From contig JAZRLO010000026.1 in NCBI GenBank assembly GCA_045646845.1, forward strand, positions 1-64,000: a stretch of 64,000 nt of DNA, given 5' to 3'. A program made the translations under genes and the position numbers. Of this stretch, positions 25,525 through 33,816 are shown piece by piece. The notes under the pieces were generated by a model that was given only the letters and a program-made list of their open reading frames with translations, did no database searches and was not told the DNA's origin. The stretch's first letter is position 1, and every line of letters begins with the position of its first letter. This stretch comes from HGM04593 sp045646845 (lineage in GTDB: Bacteria; Bacteroidota; Bacteroidia; Bacteroidales; Bacteroidaceae).

Positions 25525-28104
25525 TCAGTACTCCATTATATTGTCGAATTTCTTCCACACATCAGCATCACTGTACACATCCAAGTATCCTTTGGAAACA
25601 TAAAGTTCCGCGTTGTTGTAGTGCCTTCTCTTAAAGTTACCCTTCAGTACCTCGGGAGGAGTAGGTGCAGACACATATATCTTTTTGATTCCCGTGCAAC
25701 CGTCAAGAGCGTCCTTCTCTATGCACCTCACATTTTCGCTCAAGACGAGTTCTTCGACAGAGAGAAGACCGTTCATCCATGCACCGACAGAATCGGTGTC
25801 AATCTCGACCTTTTTTAAAGCCATACACCCCTTCAAAGCATCGGCATCAACGTTTGTTACGCCACTGCCGAAAGAGACTTCCGCCAACGACGTGTTACCG
25901 TTGAACCATGGAGCAACCGAAGGACAATTGAACTCAACCCTCTTAAGAGACAGGCAACCGCCAAAAGCACCGTCTGCAACATCCGTAACATTCTTGCCGA
26001 GAAGAATCTCATTAACCGACAGATTGCCGCTGAACCATGGAGCAACCGAAGGGGTATCAAATTCCACTCTTTTAAGAGAATTGCACCCCATGAATGCCGA
26101 GTGCGCAATATCGGTAACATCCTTATGTATGGCCACACTTTCAATAAACGGACAATTGATGAAGAGGTAATCCTTTACCGTTGTGATGCCGGAAGGGATT
26201 ACAAGATTCCTCACCGGAAGACCATTAAGTAAGAGTTCACCGGCATAGGACAACGGATTGGCAACAAAATCCATAAAATCTATCCCGCACCATGACGACA
26301 AATCGCCTACATATACACGCTTCAGATCTCTGCAACCGGAAAAAGCACCTATGCCTATGGTTTTTACTCCACGGCCGACACTTACACTTGTAAGGCCATT
26401 ACACTCTTCAAATGCATAGTTGCATACCTCGGAAACATTATCACCCAACACAATCTCTTTTACAGAAGGTTTCCCTCGGAAACATGCCGGAACATACTGG
26501 CTGTTTATCCGCACCTTGCTTATCCCGGTACAACCAGCAAATGCGCCATCATCGACTCCTATGACACCTTCACCAATCACAACATCCGTCAAAGAGGGAG
26601 TATCGCAGAACCATCGCCCAATCAGACGGCAGTCCAGCTCGACCTCTTCAATGCCGTTGCAACCGGAAAAGGCGCTTTCATCGACAGTTGCGACACTGTT
26701 CGACATCACGACTCTCTTTATTGAAGACTTTCCGCCGAACAGAGGAGCTACAGAACGGCAATGAAGTTCAAGCGTTTCTATATTGTCGCAACCGGTGAAA
26801 GCCTCTTTATCAACATTCTCGACATTGGGACCGATATATAAATCCTTCAACGATGAACAACCGCTGAACCACGGGCCTACAGACGGACAATCAAGTTCGA
26901 GTTTCTCTACCTTGTTGCAATTTTCAAAGGCATACTCCTCCACTCTTTTTACACTGCTTGGAATAACAATACTCGACAAAGCCGAGCAGCCTTCGAACGC
27001 AGACATCTCAACACATTCAACACCATCGGGAATAACAATTTCTTTCAAGCTGTTGCAGTTGCGAAAGGCATCCCGTTCTATAGCTGAAAGGTTTGCCGGA
27101 AGTACCACATCCACAAGGCTGGAACACCCCTCAAAAGCGCCGGAACCTATCCATTTCACACTATTGGGTATCTGTACCTCTTTTAGCCCCTTTCCACAAT
27201 AATCGACATCCGAACCGGCTTCTCTTTGAAAAATACAAGCTGCGATTCCCAATGTACCGTCCTTGATTTTCAAAGACATACCCTGTGGGACATCCCCCTT
27301 GTATGCGCATAAATATTTGCCCACATACACAGGGCCGTTAGGGTGGCTATTGTACCATCCTGTACCTCCGAATGCAGAAGCCCCAATACTCTCAATCTCA
27401 TCCTTGATATCTATACTCGACAGATTGGAGCAGCCTTCAAATGCAGAATAGCCTACCACCTTGACACTGCTTGGAATATCAACACCGACGATATTTGTAT
27501 ATTGCATCGCACAAGGAGCAATACCGAGAGTACCTTCTTTTATTGAGAACCGGAATGGCACCTCCCCTTTGTATCCAAGAAGGATATTACCTGCATAGAC
27601 CGGCCCGTCTGGTTGCTTATCATACCAGGCTGTACCGTAAAACGGAGAACAGCACTCAATGTAACAGTAATCGGCATGAAAAAAGCCATCGGGGAATACA
27701 ATGTCTGACAGATTGCTGCAGCCAAAGAATGCACAATGTCCGATGCTTTCGACACTATTGGGAATTTCAACCCTTTTAAGCCCCGTACAACCCCAGAAGC
27801 ATTCGCTGTCAATAGCAGTTACACCATTGGGAATCACAACTCCGGCAAGAGCTGCGCACTCGTAGAAAGCACCGCAACCGACAGCGGTTACACGGTATGT
27901 ATCGCCACCATACGTGACACTCTCGGGGATAACGACATTACCGCTGTACCTGCCGTTTCCATTGGTTACCTCCACCCTCTTTTCCGCAGCTGAAATAATA
28001 TTATAATGTATTCCGCCGACCTCGAAGCCATATGCGAATGTAATAGTCGAAAATATTGAAAAAAGAAGCAGAAGAAAACACCTCAAAACATTCATCTGTT
28101 TCAT
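25525..28104 (-). CDS. BspA-type leucine-rich repeat surface protein
   Basis: An 859-residue secreted protein with a signal peptide of about 26 residues ending FAYG. From about residue 55 to 840 it is built of BspA / Treponema-type leucine-rich repeats (LRR_5) of about 23 residues, with the recurring form IPxxVxxIxxxAFxGCxxLxxV. Several repeats are shortened to a WFSGxxSxxEIxLGxNV form. Such proteins bind host or bacterial surface ligands in Bacteroidota. There is no recognisable C-terminal sorting domain. It lies 50 bases downstream of the TIR-TIR gene on the same strand with no terminator seen between them, so it may share a transcript. Confidence 0.88.
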   Translation of the reverse strand: MKQMNVLRCFLLLLFSIFSTITFAYGFEVGGIHYNIISAAEKRVEVTNGNGRYSGNVVIPESVTYGGDTYRVTAVGCGAFYECAALAGVVIPNGVTAIDSECFWGCTGLKRVEIPNSVESIGHCAFFGCSNLSDIVFPDGFFHADYCYIECCSPFYGTAWYDKQPDGPVYAGNILLGYKGEVPFRFSIKEGTLGIAPCAMQYTNIVGVDIPSSVKVVGYSAFEGCSNLSSIDIKDEIESIGASAFGGTGWYNSHPNGPVYVGKYLCAYKGDVPQGMSLKIKDGTLGIAACIFQREAGSDVDYCGKGLKEVQIPNSVKWIGSGAFEGCSSLVDVVLPANLSAIERDAFRNCNSLKEIVIPDGVECVEMSAFEGCSALSSIVIPSSVKRVEEYAFENCNKVEKLELDCPSVGPWFSGCSSLKDLYIGPNVENVDKEAFTGCDNIETLELHCRSVAPLFGGKSSIKRVVMSNSVATVDESAFSGCNGIEEVELDCRLIGRWFCDTPSLTDVVIGEGVIGVDDGAFAGCTGISKVRINSQYVPACFRGKPSVKEIVLGDNVSEVCNYAFEECNGLTSVSVGRGVKTIGIGAFSGCRDLKRVYVGDLSSWCGIDFMDFVANPLSYAGELLLNGLPVRNLVIPSGITTVKDYLFINCPFIESVAIHKDVTDIAHSAFMGCNSLKRVEFDTPSVAPWFSGNLSVNEILLGKNVTDVADGAFGGCLSLKRVEFNCPSVAPWFNGNTSLAEVSFGSGVTNVDADALKGCMALKKVEIDTDSVGAWMNGLLSVEELVLSENVRCIEKDALDGCTGIKKIYVSAPTPPEVLKGNFKRRHYNNAELYVSKGYLDVYSDADVWKKFDNIMEY

Positions 28105-28154
28105 ATAATAGCTATTTATATTTCTATATAAAATCCTTAAAGAAACTTGTCATT

Positions 28155-29063
28155 TCAAAATCCTCTTTTCCTGGTTATGCCATATAACCAAGAAGCCTCT
28201 TTCTCATCCTTCAAACAATTCACGCCATTGGCAAATTTGTCAGCTTGAGATATTATAGAGCCTACAGGCAATAATTGATAGAGAACAGTTTCAATGGCTG
28301 AATCACATTTTTTATCAATACCATCAAGCGATTTAATAACAGCTTTGCCAAGAGGGGCAAGCGACGGATCTTCAGAGATGCGGCTTATCATGTTGTCGTT
28401 TTTGACAAAGAGGATTATATTGGGTTTGTCGGTACCTTGACGTTCCGAGAGTTCTATGGCCCTTAACAATTCGTAGCGGCAACTACCCAGAGCATCATCG
28501 GGCGAAGTGAATATTCTCTCGTTGACAAAAGCGACAACGACACCATCCCTCGTAGATGAATCAAGATTCTTGACAGTTTCGTTTGTGTAATCCTGATGAT
28601 ACACTTGCGATTCGTCCCATAACATATCCATATATACAGAAAATTCATACTTGTCGATTCTTGTCGCAAATTCTTTCGCCAAAGACACTTCCTCCCTGTT
28701 GTATGAGACAAAAATTCTTGTTTTTTTGACGAACTGTAGTAAAGTTTGCTCGATAACCTCCATTGGTTTGTTCAAATCGACAATCTCGCACATACGGTCT
28801 TTTGACTTTATATACTCGACCTCTTTTTGCACCCACTTTGACTTACGGGCCTCTTCGCTGTCGCACAATATGAAACGCGTGCGACAATCTATCTCGCGCC
28901 TTATCAGGTCATCTATTTCATCTTCATCATTGAGACACTGGAGGAAGAACATCAAAGGTCTCAAATTCTGTTCCTCAAGCATATTTCTTACCTGGCGCAC
29001 CTTCTCATAATCCTTGTTCGAATGAGAAAGAAATATCCATATATTGTTGTCGGCATTGTTCAT
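28155..29063 (-). CDS. Tandem TIR-TIR protein
   Basis: A 302-residue cytoplasmic protein with two TIR domains. TIR-1 starts at IWIFLSHSNKDYEK (residue 8) and holds SKWVQKE with a putative NADase glutamate (Glu81). TIR-2 starts at RIFVSYNREEVSLAK (residue 116) and holds GSCRYELL with Glu198 in the equivalent place. Both sites look intact, so both domains may cleave NAD+ or build ADP-ribose-derived signals. The last 30 residues (ADKFANG...KEASWLYGITRKRG) resemble half of a Sel1 repeat, suggesting loss of a longer C-terminal part. It lies 50 bases downstream of the macro-TIR gene. It could be a defence effector or signal producer, but no exact system is recognised. Confidence 0.78.
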   Translation of the reverse strand: MNNADNNIWIFLSHSNKDYEKVRQVRNMLEEQNLRPLMFFLQCLNDEDEIDDLIRREIDCRTRFILCDSEEARKSKWVQKEVEYIKSKDRMCEIVDLNKPMEVIEQTLLQFVKKTRIFVSYNREEVSLAKEFATRIDKYEFSVYMDMLWDESQVYHQDYTNETVKNLDSSTRDGVVVAFVNERIFTSPDDALGSCRYELLRAIELSERQGTDKPNIILFVKNDNMISRISEDPSLAPLGKAVIKSLDGIDKKCDSAIETVLYQLLPVGSIISQADKFANGVNCLKDEKEASWLYGITRKRGF

Positions 29064-29113
29064 TTCAAGGGTTCAAAGAATTGTCACATAATTGTCCGCT
29101 GTAATTCCATGTC

Positions 29114-30205
29114 TTATTTGTTCACGACATACATAAGGCTGGTTACAAGTTTCTTGCCCGACACAACAGGATTCTTAAAATCTATCTGGTCAATATCGGA
29201 GATATCGAGACGGATACTCTTGGCGTACGGTGCATCGTCAATCAAAACAGGAAGAATCGGCTTATTCATATTAACGGCATATCCTATCTCACGAATCACA
29301 TTAATGGAATTGTTGGAACTTTCAGAACTGATAAATATTACAGCTTTTGAAACATCTATGGCATCAACAATCAGTTCTTTATAATTGAAACTGCTATAAA
29401 CACCCTCCTTGTCTATCCAATATTCAATTCCGTTCTCTTTCAACATATCGCATATATAATCGGCAACATCCTTGTCTTTCCGTGAATAACTGATGAACAC
29501 GTGGTGTTTCATTGAATCACGGGTTGGAAGAGAAACACTCTTGTTGGCAGAATAGACCTCTGTACCAGCATCCTCTGTTGCAAGACATCTCTTGTATTCA
29601 ACCAAAGCCGCTTTTGCCGCAAGATTCTCAAAAAGAGAGATGTAATCAGACTCGGAATACAAATTATATATATCGTATATAAAGAGTTCCACATCAAATG
29701 TCTTGTTAGTATTCCCGAGATTACGCGCTATGGCCAACGACATCTGTTCAATAACCGTCTTGATCGGGATACGCGCAGAGCCGGCACCTAAAGCCGGGAA
29801 GGCAATGGACGTCACCTCCATAGCCTGCATCAGTTGGAAACATTTGTCAACTGCATGCTGAAGAAGATAATCCAGCACATCCTCCTCGGTTACTTGGCAA
29901 GCGCGTATCTGCATCCTGCGTTTTTTGTCTATCGTAATGCAATGAAAAACATATTTCTGGTGTTGCATATTACCGGCACTCGTAACTACCACATCACCAA
30001 GAGGAACCGGTACCATTTTATGGGCATCAATTGCTATTGCATTGCCGGCCGCACCCAGGATGGCACGCGAAACTCCGCCCCCCATGTTCAAATCGCAGTC
30101 ATCGGAACTGACAACCACCTCCGCTTTCGATTCCAGAATATTTCCGAATCTAACAGTTAAAGTAGATTTATTGAACGTATATTTCCGAGATTCAATTTGT
30201 TTCAT
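29114..30205 (-). CDS. Macro domain-TIR fusion protein
   Basis: A 363-residue cytoplasmic protein. Residues 1-190 form a macro domain: GNILESKAEVVVSSDD, the ADP-ribose loop MGGGVSRAIL (41-50), GDVVVTSAGNM, and PALGAGSARIP (137-147). Residues 232-360 form a TIR domain: HHVFISYSRKDKDVADY, a BB-loop-like YWIDKEGVYSSFNY, and SINVIREIGYA with a putative catalytic Glu306. Macro domains bind ADP-ribose and derivatives, and TIR domains make them from NAD+. The fusion therefore joins production and sensing or removal of one metabolite class. Type II Thoeris splits related domains between ThsB (TIR) and ThsA (TM-macro). No membrane segment is present here. It is the first gene of the run and has a promoter at 30230-30237. 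Confidence 0.82.
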   Translation of the reverse strand: MKQIESRKYTFNKSTLTVRFGNILESKAEVVVSSDDCDLNMGGGVSRAILGAAGNAIAIDAHKMVPVPLGDVVVTSAGNMQHQKYVFHCITIDKKRRMQIRACQVTEEDVLDYLLQHAVDKCFQLMQAMEVTSIAFPALGAGSARIPIKTVIEQMSLAIARNLGNTNKTFDVELFIYDIYNLYSESDYISLFENLAAKAALVEYKRCLATEDAGTEVYSANKSVSLPTRDSMKHHVFISYSRKDKDVADYICDMLKENGIEYWIDKEGVYSSFNYKELIVDAIDVSKAVIFISSESSNNSINVIREIGYAVNMNKPILPVLIDDAPYAKSIRLDISDIDQIDFKNPVVSGKKLVTSLMYVVNK

Positions 30206-30229
30206 TTCTTTTCCTAAAAAGTATTAATG

Positions 30230-30237
30230 CAAAAATA
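30230..30237 (-). promoter_or_regulatory. Bacteroidota -7 promoter for the macro-TIR gene
   Basis: The minus strand reads TATTTTTGC, 25 bases before the start codon. Confidence 0.5.
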
Positions 30238-30426
30238 TATAAATCCATCCTATATGCAAAATTATCTTTGGGAGTTCAAACAAATTCAGTAATTTAGCAC
30301 CGATAATTGGAATATTGATTCTGGGAAAATGAAGAACTGGAAAATAATCCAACAGTGTTGAAAAAACACTGGTAAAAATGATAAATAAGACATTTCACGC
30401 TTTTTGTACTACTCAAAATAATTAAT

Positions 30427-30434
30427 TATTTTTG
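30427..30434 (+). promoter_or_regulatory. Promoter-like element upstream of the TIR remnant
   Basis: TATTTTTGC matches the -7 element and lies 37 bases before the ATG of the TIR fragment, so the original promoter seems to survive. Confidence 0.4.
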
Positions 30435-30470
30435 CATTACAGACGTCCAATATAGCATCTTTGTTAATAC

Positions 30471-30739
30471 ATGACTGCCAATAATCTGTACTATCGATTG
30501 ACCACACGAGGGTTTTCCACGTTTTTTGACCTTGAAGAGATGAGAAACGACAACTTCAATGTACAATTGTTATACTATATTGATAACGCAAAAGATGTAT
30601 TTGTAATTATTGAAGAAGGTTCTGTTTTGATATGGGCGACCTAATGAATGGAAATTTCAACAAAGAACTTTTAAAACGAATTGCGAAAAGTGAAGATTTC
30701 ATCCTTATATTTGATACAAATGAGTTTGCTTTTAATTAA
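30471..30739 (+). pseudogene. Decayed TIR-domain gene
   Basis: Two adjoining short frames each encode a middle piece of a TIR domain. Frame 1 (30471-30644) contains GFSTFFDLEEMRNDNFN and YYIDNAKDVFVIIEEGS before a TAA. Frame 2 (about 30635-30739) contains GNFNKELLKRIAKSEDFILI before a TAA. Both match the TIR stretch usually read as F-D-x-E-x(2-4)-G-x-F-N-x-x-L-x-x-I-x-x-x-x-D-F-I-L. Neither has the first strand of the fold or the catalytic glutamate region, and a stop lies two codons before the first ATG. This is best read as a broken tandem-TIR gene with internal deletions, orientated away from the intact TIR genes. Confidence 0.6.
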
Positions 30740-30919
30740 GCAATAATTACAATTATAACAAAATGGCACTTCCTTAGCATTTCCACATGGAAATAATTAA
30801 AAAATTAAACACACCTACAGAACCAATGACAACCGATACCCCACAATTAAACAACCTCAAACAAAATCTTATAAAAAGCTGAAGTCCAATCACATCTATG
30901 TTATTCTAACTTTTTATTT

Positions 30920-30927
30920 TATCTTCG
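30920..30927 (+). promoter_or_regulatory. Bacteroidota -7 promoter for the acyltransferase gene
   Basis: TATCTTCGC matches TAnnTTCG, 73 bases upstream of the ATG. Confidence 0.45.
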
Positions 30928-30999
30928 CAGTATCAACAAAACAGCTATGGGTACAAAACACCTCAACTGAACGACCACGATAAACAAGAGTCCCCTACG

Positions 31000-31953
31000 A
31001 TGCGCACCATTGAGCCTGACACACCACAAACAATCTCATACGATCAAGGATATGCCATACGCGGTATAGCAATGCTTTTGATAATGTTTGTTCACTCCAT
31101 CAACGAATATCAGTGCTATGAATCATCCCTTTCAAGAGCTCTACTGATTCCAATGTTTGGAACACTGGGTTGCAGCATTTTTTTCTTTATGTCAGGGTAT
31201 GGTATAACAAATTCATTATCAAAAGATAAAACGAAACAGACGACCAGAAATCTTCTGACACATATAAGAAAGATTATAACCCCTGTTTTGGTTGTTTATA
31301 TTATAAATTCCATATTACTACCACAGACATCATCATACAATGATATTACAATTGACCACTATAATATCTTAAAGTTAAATCTTCCGGAAGGAACAGATAT
31401 TTGGTTTATCAAAGTAATACTCTTTGACTATATCACTACATTCCTTCTGTTCAAATCAACAATATCAACAAAGAAAAAACTTACATATATTATTCTCACA
31501 CAAACCGCACTTGTAGCCACATTATATTTATGTCAAGCAAGCGGTTACTGGTATATATCAAACCTATGTTTTGTATTAGGAGCAATTCACACTATACATC
31601 CAATATTCAAAAAACAATATATACTCACAGCAATATTGGTCTTCACCATATACTATTTGTGTATAATCAACTGCATAATATCCGCTCCTATACAAATATT
31701 GGGGAACCTTGCTTTTGCAACAATAATAGTCAATGCCATAAAAATAAGGAAATATTACCCACAGTGGTTGATATATATTGGCAAGAACAGTTTATTGTAT
31801 TACATACTGAACATTCCTATAATGTGGTTAATACCGAGCAACGACATACATTTTATCCTCTACTTTGCCTTAAACATCATACTTACCACGATATTTATTT
31901 CCATTTACAAAAAAGTTGAAATAACCATCATAAAAACAATTCAGAACAGATAA
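31000..31953 (+). CDS. Acyltransferase-3 family membrane protein
   Basis: A 317-residue integral membrane protein with about nine to ten hydrophobic segments. The N-terminus has the acyltransferase-3 pattern: GYAIRGIAMLLIMFVHSINEY with the conserved His, followed by LGCSIFFFMSGYGI. Members transfer acetyl or other acyl groups to surface sugars. The gene is clearly richer in A and T than the flanking housekeeping genes, which points to recent acquisition together with the neighbouring TIR region. It stands alone, with a promoter-like element at 30920-30927. The acceptor molecule is unknown. Confidence 0.8.
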   Translation: MRTIEPDTPQTISYDQGYAIRGIAMLLIMFVHSINEYQCYESSLSRALLIPMFGTLGCSIFFFMSGYGITNSLSKDKTKQTTRNLLTHIRKIITPVLVVYIINSILLPQTSSYNDITIDHYNILKLNLPEGTDIWFIKVILFDYITTFLLFKSTISTKKKLTYIILTQTALVATLYLCQASGYWYISNLCFVLGAIHTIHPIFKKQYILTAILVFTIYYLCIINCIISAPIQILGNLAFATIIVNAIKIRKYYPQWLIYIGKNSLLYYILNIPIMWLIPSNDIHFILYFALNIILTTIFISIYKKVEITIIKTIQNR

Positions 31954-32039
31954 TATTTAATTATGTCCTCCACTGAAACGCAAGAGTATCAACATATGCA
32001 TAAAAGGGCAAAATCACTAATAAACATTAATAGACAATT

Positions 32040-32501
32040 ATGGAAATAAACCAACCTGCTGCAAAGTTTCAGGATATGTCAATCGCACCTATGCACACAG
32101 CCGAGCACATTCTCAACCAGACGATGGTAAGGATGTTCGGGTGCGAGAGGAGCCGCAATGCACACATTGAGCGCAAGAAGAGCAAGTGCGACTACACGTT
32201 GCCCTATGCGCCTACAGATGAACAAATTGCAGCCATTGAACAGCAAGTGAATGATGTAATAGCAAAGCAATTGCCGGTGACGGCGGAATTTGTGACACGC
32301 GACAACGTACCGGCCGGGGTTGACCTTGGAAAGTTACCTGCCGACGCGAGCGAGACGCTGCGCATTATACGCGTGGGCGACTACGACATCTGCGCCTGCA
32401 TTGGTACGCACGTCGGGAACACAAGAGAAATTGGCACATTCCGCATCATTAGCCACAGCTACGAGAACGGAACGCTACGCATCAGGTTCAAACTTGCTTG
32501 A
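32040..32501 (+). CDS. AlaX-like tRNA editing domain protein
   Basis: A 153-residue stand-alone second additional domain (tRNA_SAD) protein of the alanyl/threonyl-tRNA editing type. It would hydrolyse mischarged Ser- or Gly-tRNA(Ala). The zinc ligands are in HTAEH (His19, His23) and CIGTH (Cys120, His124). It lacks the N-terminal glycine-rich part of longer AlaX forms. No signal peptide. A chorismatase-like gene follows on the same strand after about 100 bases, with its own promoter-like element. The sequence between 31954 and 32039 shows no clear promoter. Confidence 0.82.
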   Translation: MEINQPAAKFQDMSIAPMHTAEHILNQTMVRMFGCERSRNAHIERKKSKCDYTLPYAPTDEQIAAIEQQVNDVIAKQLPVTAEFVTRDNVPAGVDLGKLPADASETLRIIRVGDYDICACIGTHVGNTREIGTFRIISHSYENGTLRIRFKLA

Positions 32502-32586
32502 AAGCAGATTTCAGCCGACAGACAGAACTTTGGAAGTCATGTTGCATTATTCCATGCAGCATGACGTTTTTTTCAGCATTTTTTAG

Positions 32587-32594
32587 TATTTTCG
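32587..32594 (+). promoter_or_regulatory. Bacteroidota -7 promoter for the chorismatase-like gene
   Basis: TATTTTCGC matches TAnnTTCG. It lies 8 bases before an ATG at 32603 and 23 bases before the ATG at 32618. The transcript would therefore be leaderless or nearly so, and 32618 is the better start. Confidence 0.5.
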
Positions 32595-32617
32595 CGGTTG
32601 CAATGAAAAAAACCACC

Positions 32618-33721
32618 ATGTTCGGCAAAACGCAAAGAATCATAGAGGCAAGAAATAAGGGCACATTGAAGGAGATGTGCTGCGACATACTGTCCCAAGC
32701 AAATGTTGCCGGGTTGCTGAAAATTACGTTTTTTCATCATGCAGCCGACGACAAGGAGTATCTCAACATCCTTGACACACTGCATACTACCGTCGAGGAG
32801 TTCTTCCCCGGGCACACACCGCTGATGAGTTACATTGCGCAGCAACCTGCTAACGGCAGACTTACGGCGGAGGCCACATACCTAAACGGGGAGAATGCCG
32901 AAATAGAACGCCATTCGAACTATGTTCTGCTATCCAACGGAAAATGCAAGGAGATAATTACCAACGGCATTGTCCCGAGTGATGTTTCAAAGAGTGCTTT
33001 TGAACAGTCCAATGAGATTTTCGGCATCATAGGCGATATTCTGCAAAGGAACGGTTTTCTGCCGAGCGACATTTACCGTCAGTGGAACTATATCCAGTAC
33101 ATCACGGACGGCAAGGAAGGTAGCCAGAACTATCAGGAATTCAACGATGCCCGTTCCATTTTCTACGGCACATGCGAATGGAATAACGGCTACCCAGCAG
33201 CAACAGGAATAGGCACCAGTGCCGGCGGCATAATGGTAGAGCTGTGCGCCATAAAGGAGTGCGGTGTGGCAAACAAGCCCATTGACAACCCTTTGCAGAT
33301 TGCCGCACACAGCTATTCTCAAAAGGTTCTTGACGGCAAGGTTATGGATGAGTTGCAGGAGCGCACGACACCGAAGTTCGAACGCGCACGACTGCTCGGT
33401 GACACACTATTCATCTCGGGAACTGCTGCCATAAAAGGCGAAGTAAGCAACTTCAGCGACAACACCGTGGAACAGGCTGCCGAAACCATGGAAATCATGA
33501 ACCAGCTTGTTTCAAAGGAGAATATCCCGGTAACCAACAATGGCTCGGAATATGAGATGCTTCGCATCTATGTGAAGCGAAAGGAGGAGATTCCCGCCGT
33601 GCAGCAATTCATGCAACAGCACTACCCCGCCCCTGCCAAGCACTATCTTGTTGCCGATGTTTGCCGCCCCGAGCTTCTCATTGAGATTGAGGGCGTGGCG
33701 AAAGTCAAAGGCAAAAACTGA
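32618..33721 (+). CDS. Chorismatase / RidA-like fold protein
   Basis: A 367-residue cytoplasmic protein resembling the FkbO/Hyg5 chorismatase group (also annotated as pteridine-dependent deoxygenase or endoribonuclease L-PSP-like). It contains YNEYF-like NYQEFNDARSIFYG, GYPAATGIGTSAGGIMVELCAIK, and LFISGTAAIKGEVSNF, the phrases that define the trimeric YjgF-like fold of chorismatases. Chorismatases hydrolyse chorismate to a cyclohexadiene or hydroxybenzoate plus pyruvate. The real substrate in this organism is not known. The frame is open upstream to 32498, but the promoter at 32587-32594 places the start at 32618 (or 32603). Confidence 0.72.
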   Translation: MFGKTQRIIEARNKGTLKEMCCDILSQANVAGLLKITFFHHAADDKEYLNILDTLHTTVEEFFPGHTPLMSYIAQQPANGRLTAEATYLNGENAEIERHSNYVLLSNGKCKEIITNGIVPSDVSKSAFEQSNEIFGIIGDILQRNGFLPSDIYRQWNYIQYITDGKEGSQNYQEFNDARSIFYGTCEWNNGYPAATGIGTSAGGIMVELCAIKECGVANKPIDNPLQIAAHSYSQKVLDGKVMDELQERTTPKFERARLLGDTLFISGTAAIKGEVSNFSDNTVEQAAETMEIMNQLVSKENIPVTNNGSEYEMLRIYVKRKEEIPAVQQFMQQHYPAPAKHYLVADVCRPELLIEIEGVAKVKGKN

Positions 33722-33816
33722 AGGGTCAAAGGTAAGAACTTGAACCTTTGACAACACTGGCATCGACAGGTCGCACGGAGCCACATACAAACAACCAAAA
33801 CACAAACCCATAATTT

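Larger units (their letters stand above)
30206..30999. other. AT-rich 794-base region with a decayed TIR gene
   Basis: Very AT-rich DNA between the macro-TIR gene and the acyltransferase gene. It contains the promoter of macro-TIR (30230-30237), a promoter-like TATTTTTG (30427-30434), the remnant of a TIR gene (30471-30739) and the acyltransferase promoter (30920-30927). No intact gene is present. Confidence 0.6.

Noticed and set aside
30787..30882. A 31-codon frame between the TIR remnant and the acyltransferase
   Set aside because: It is too short and has no similarity to TIR or any other family; composition follows the AT-rich background.
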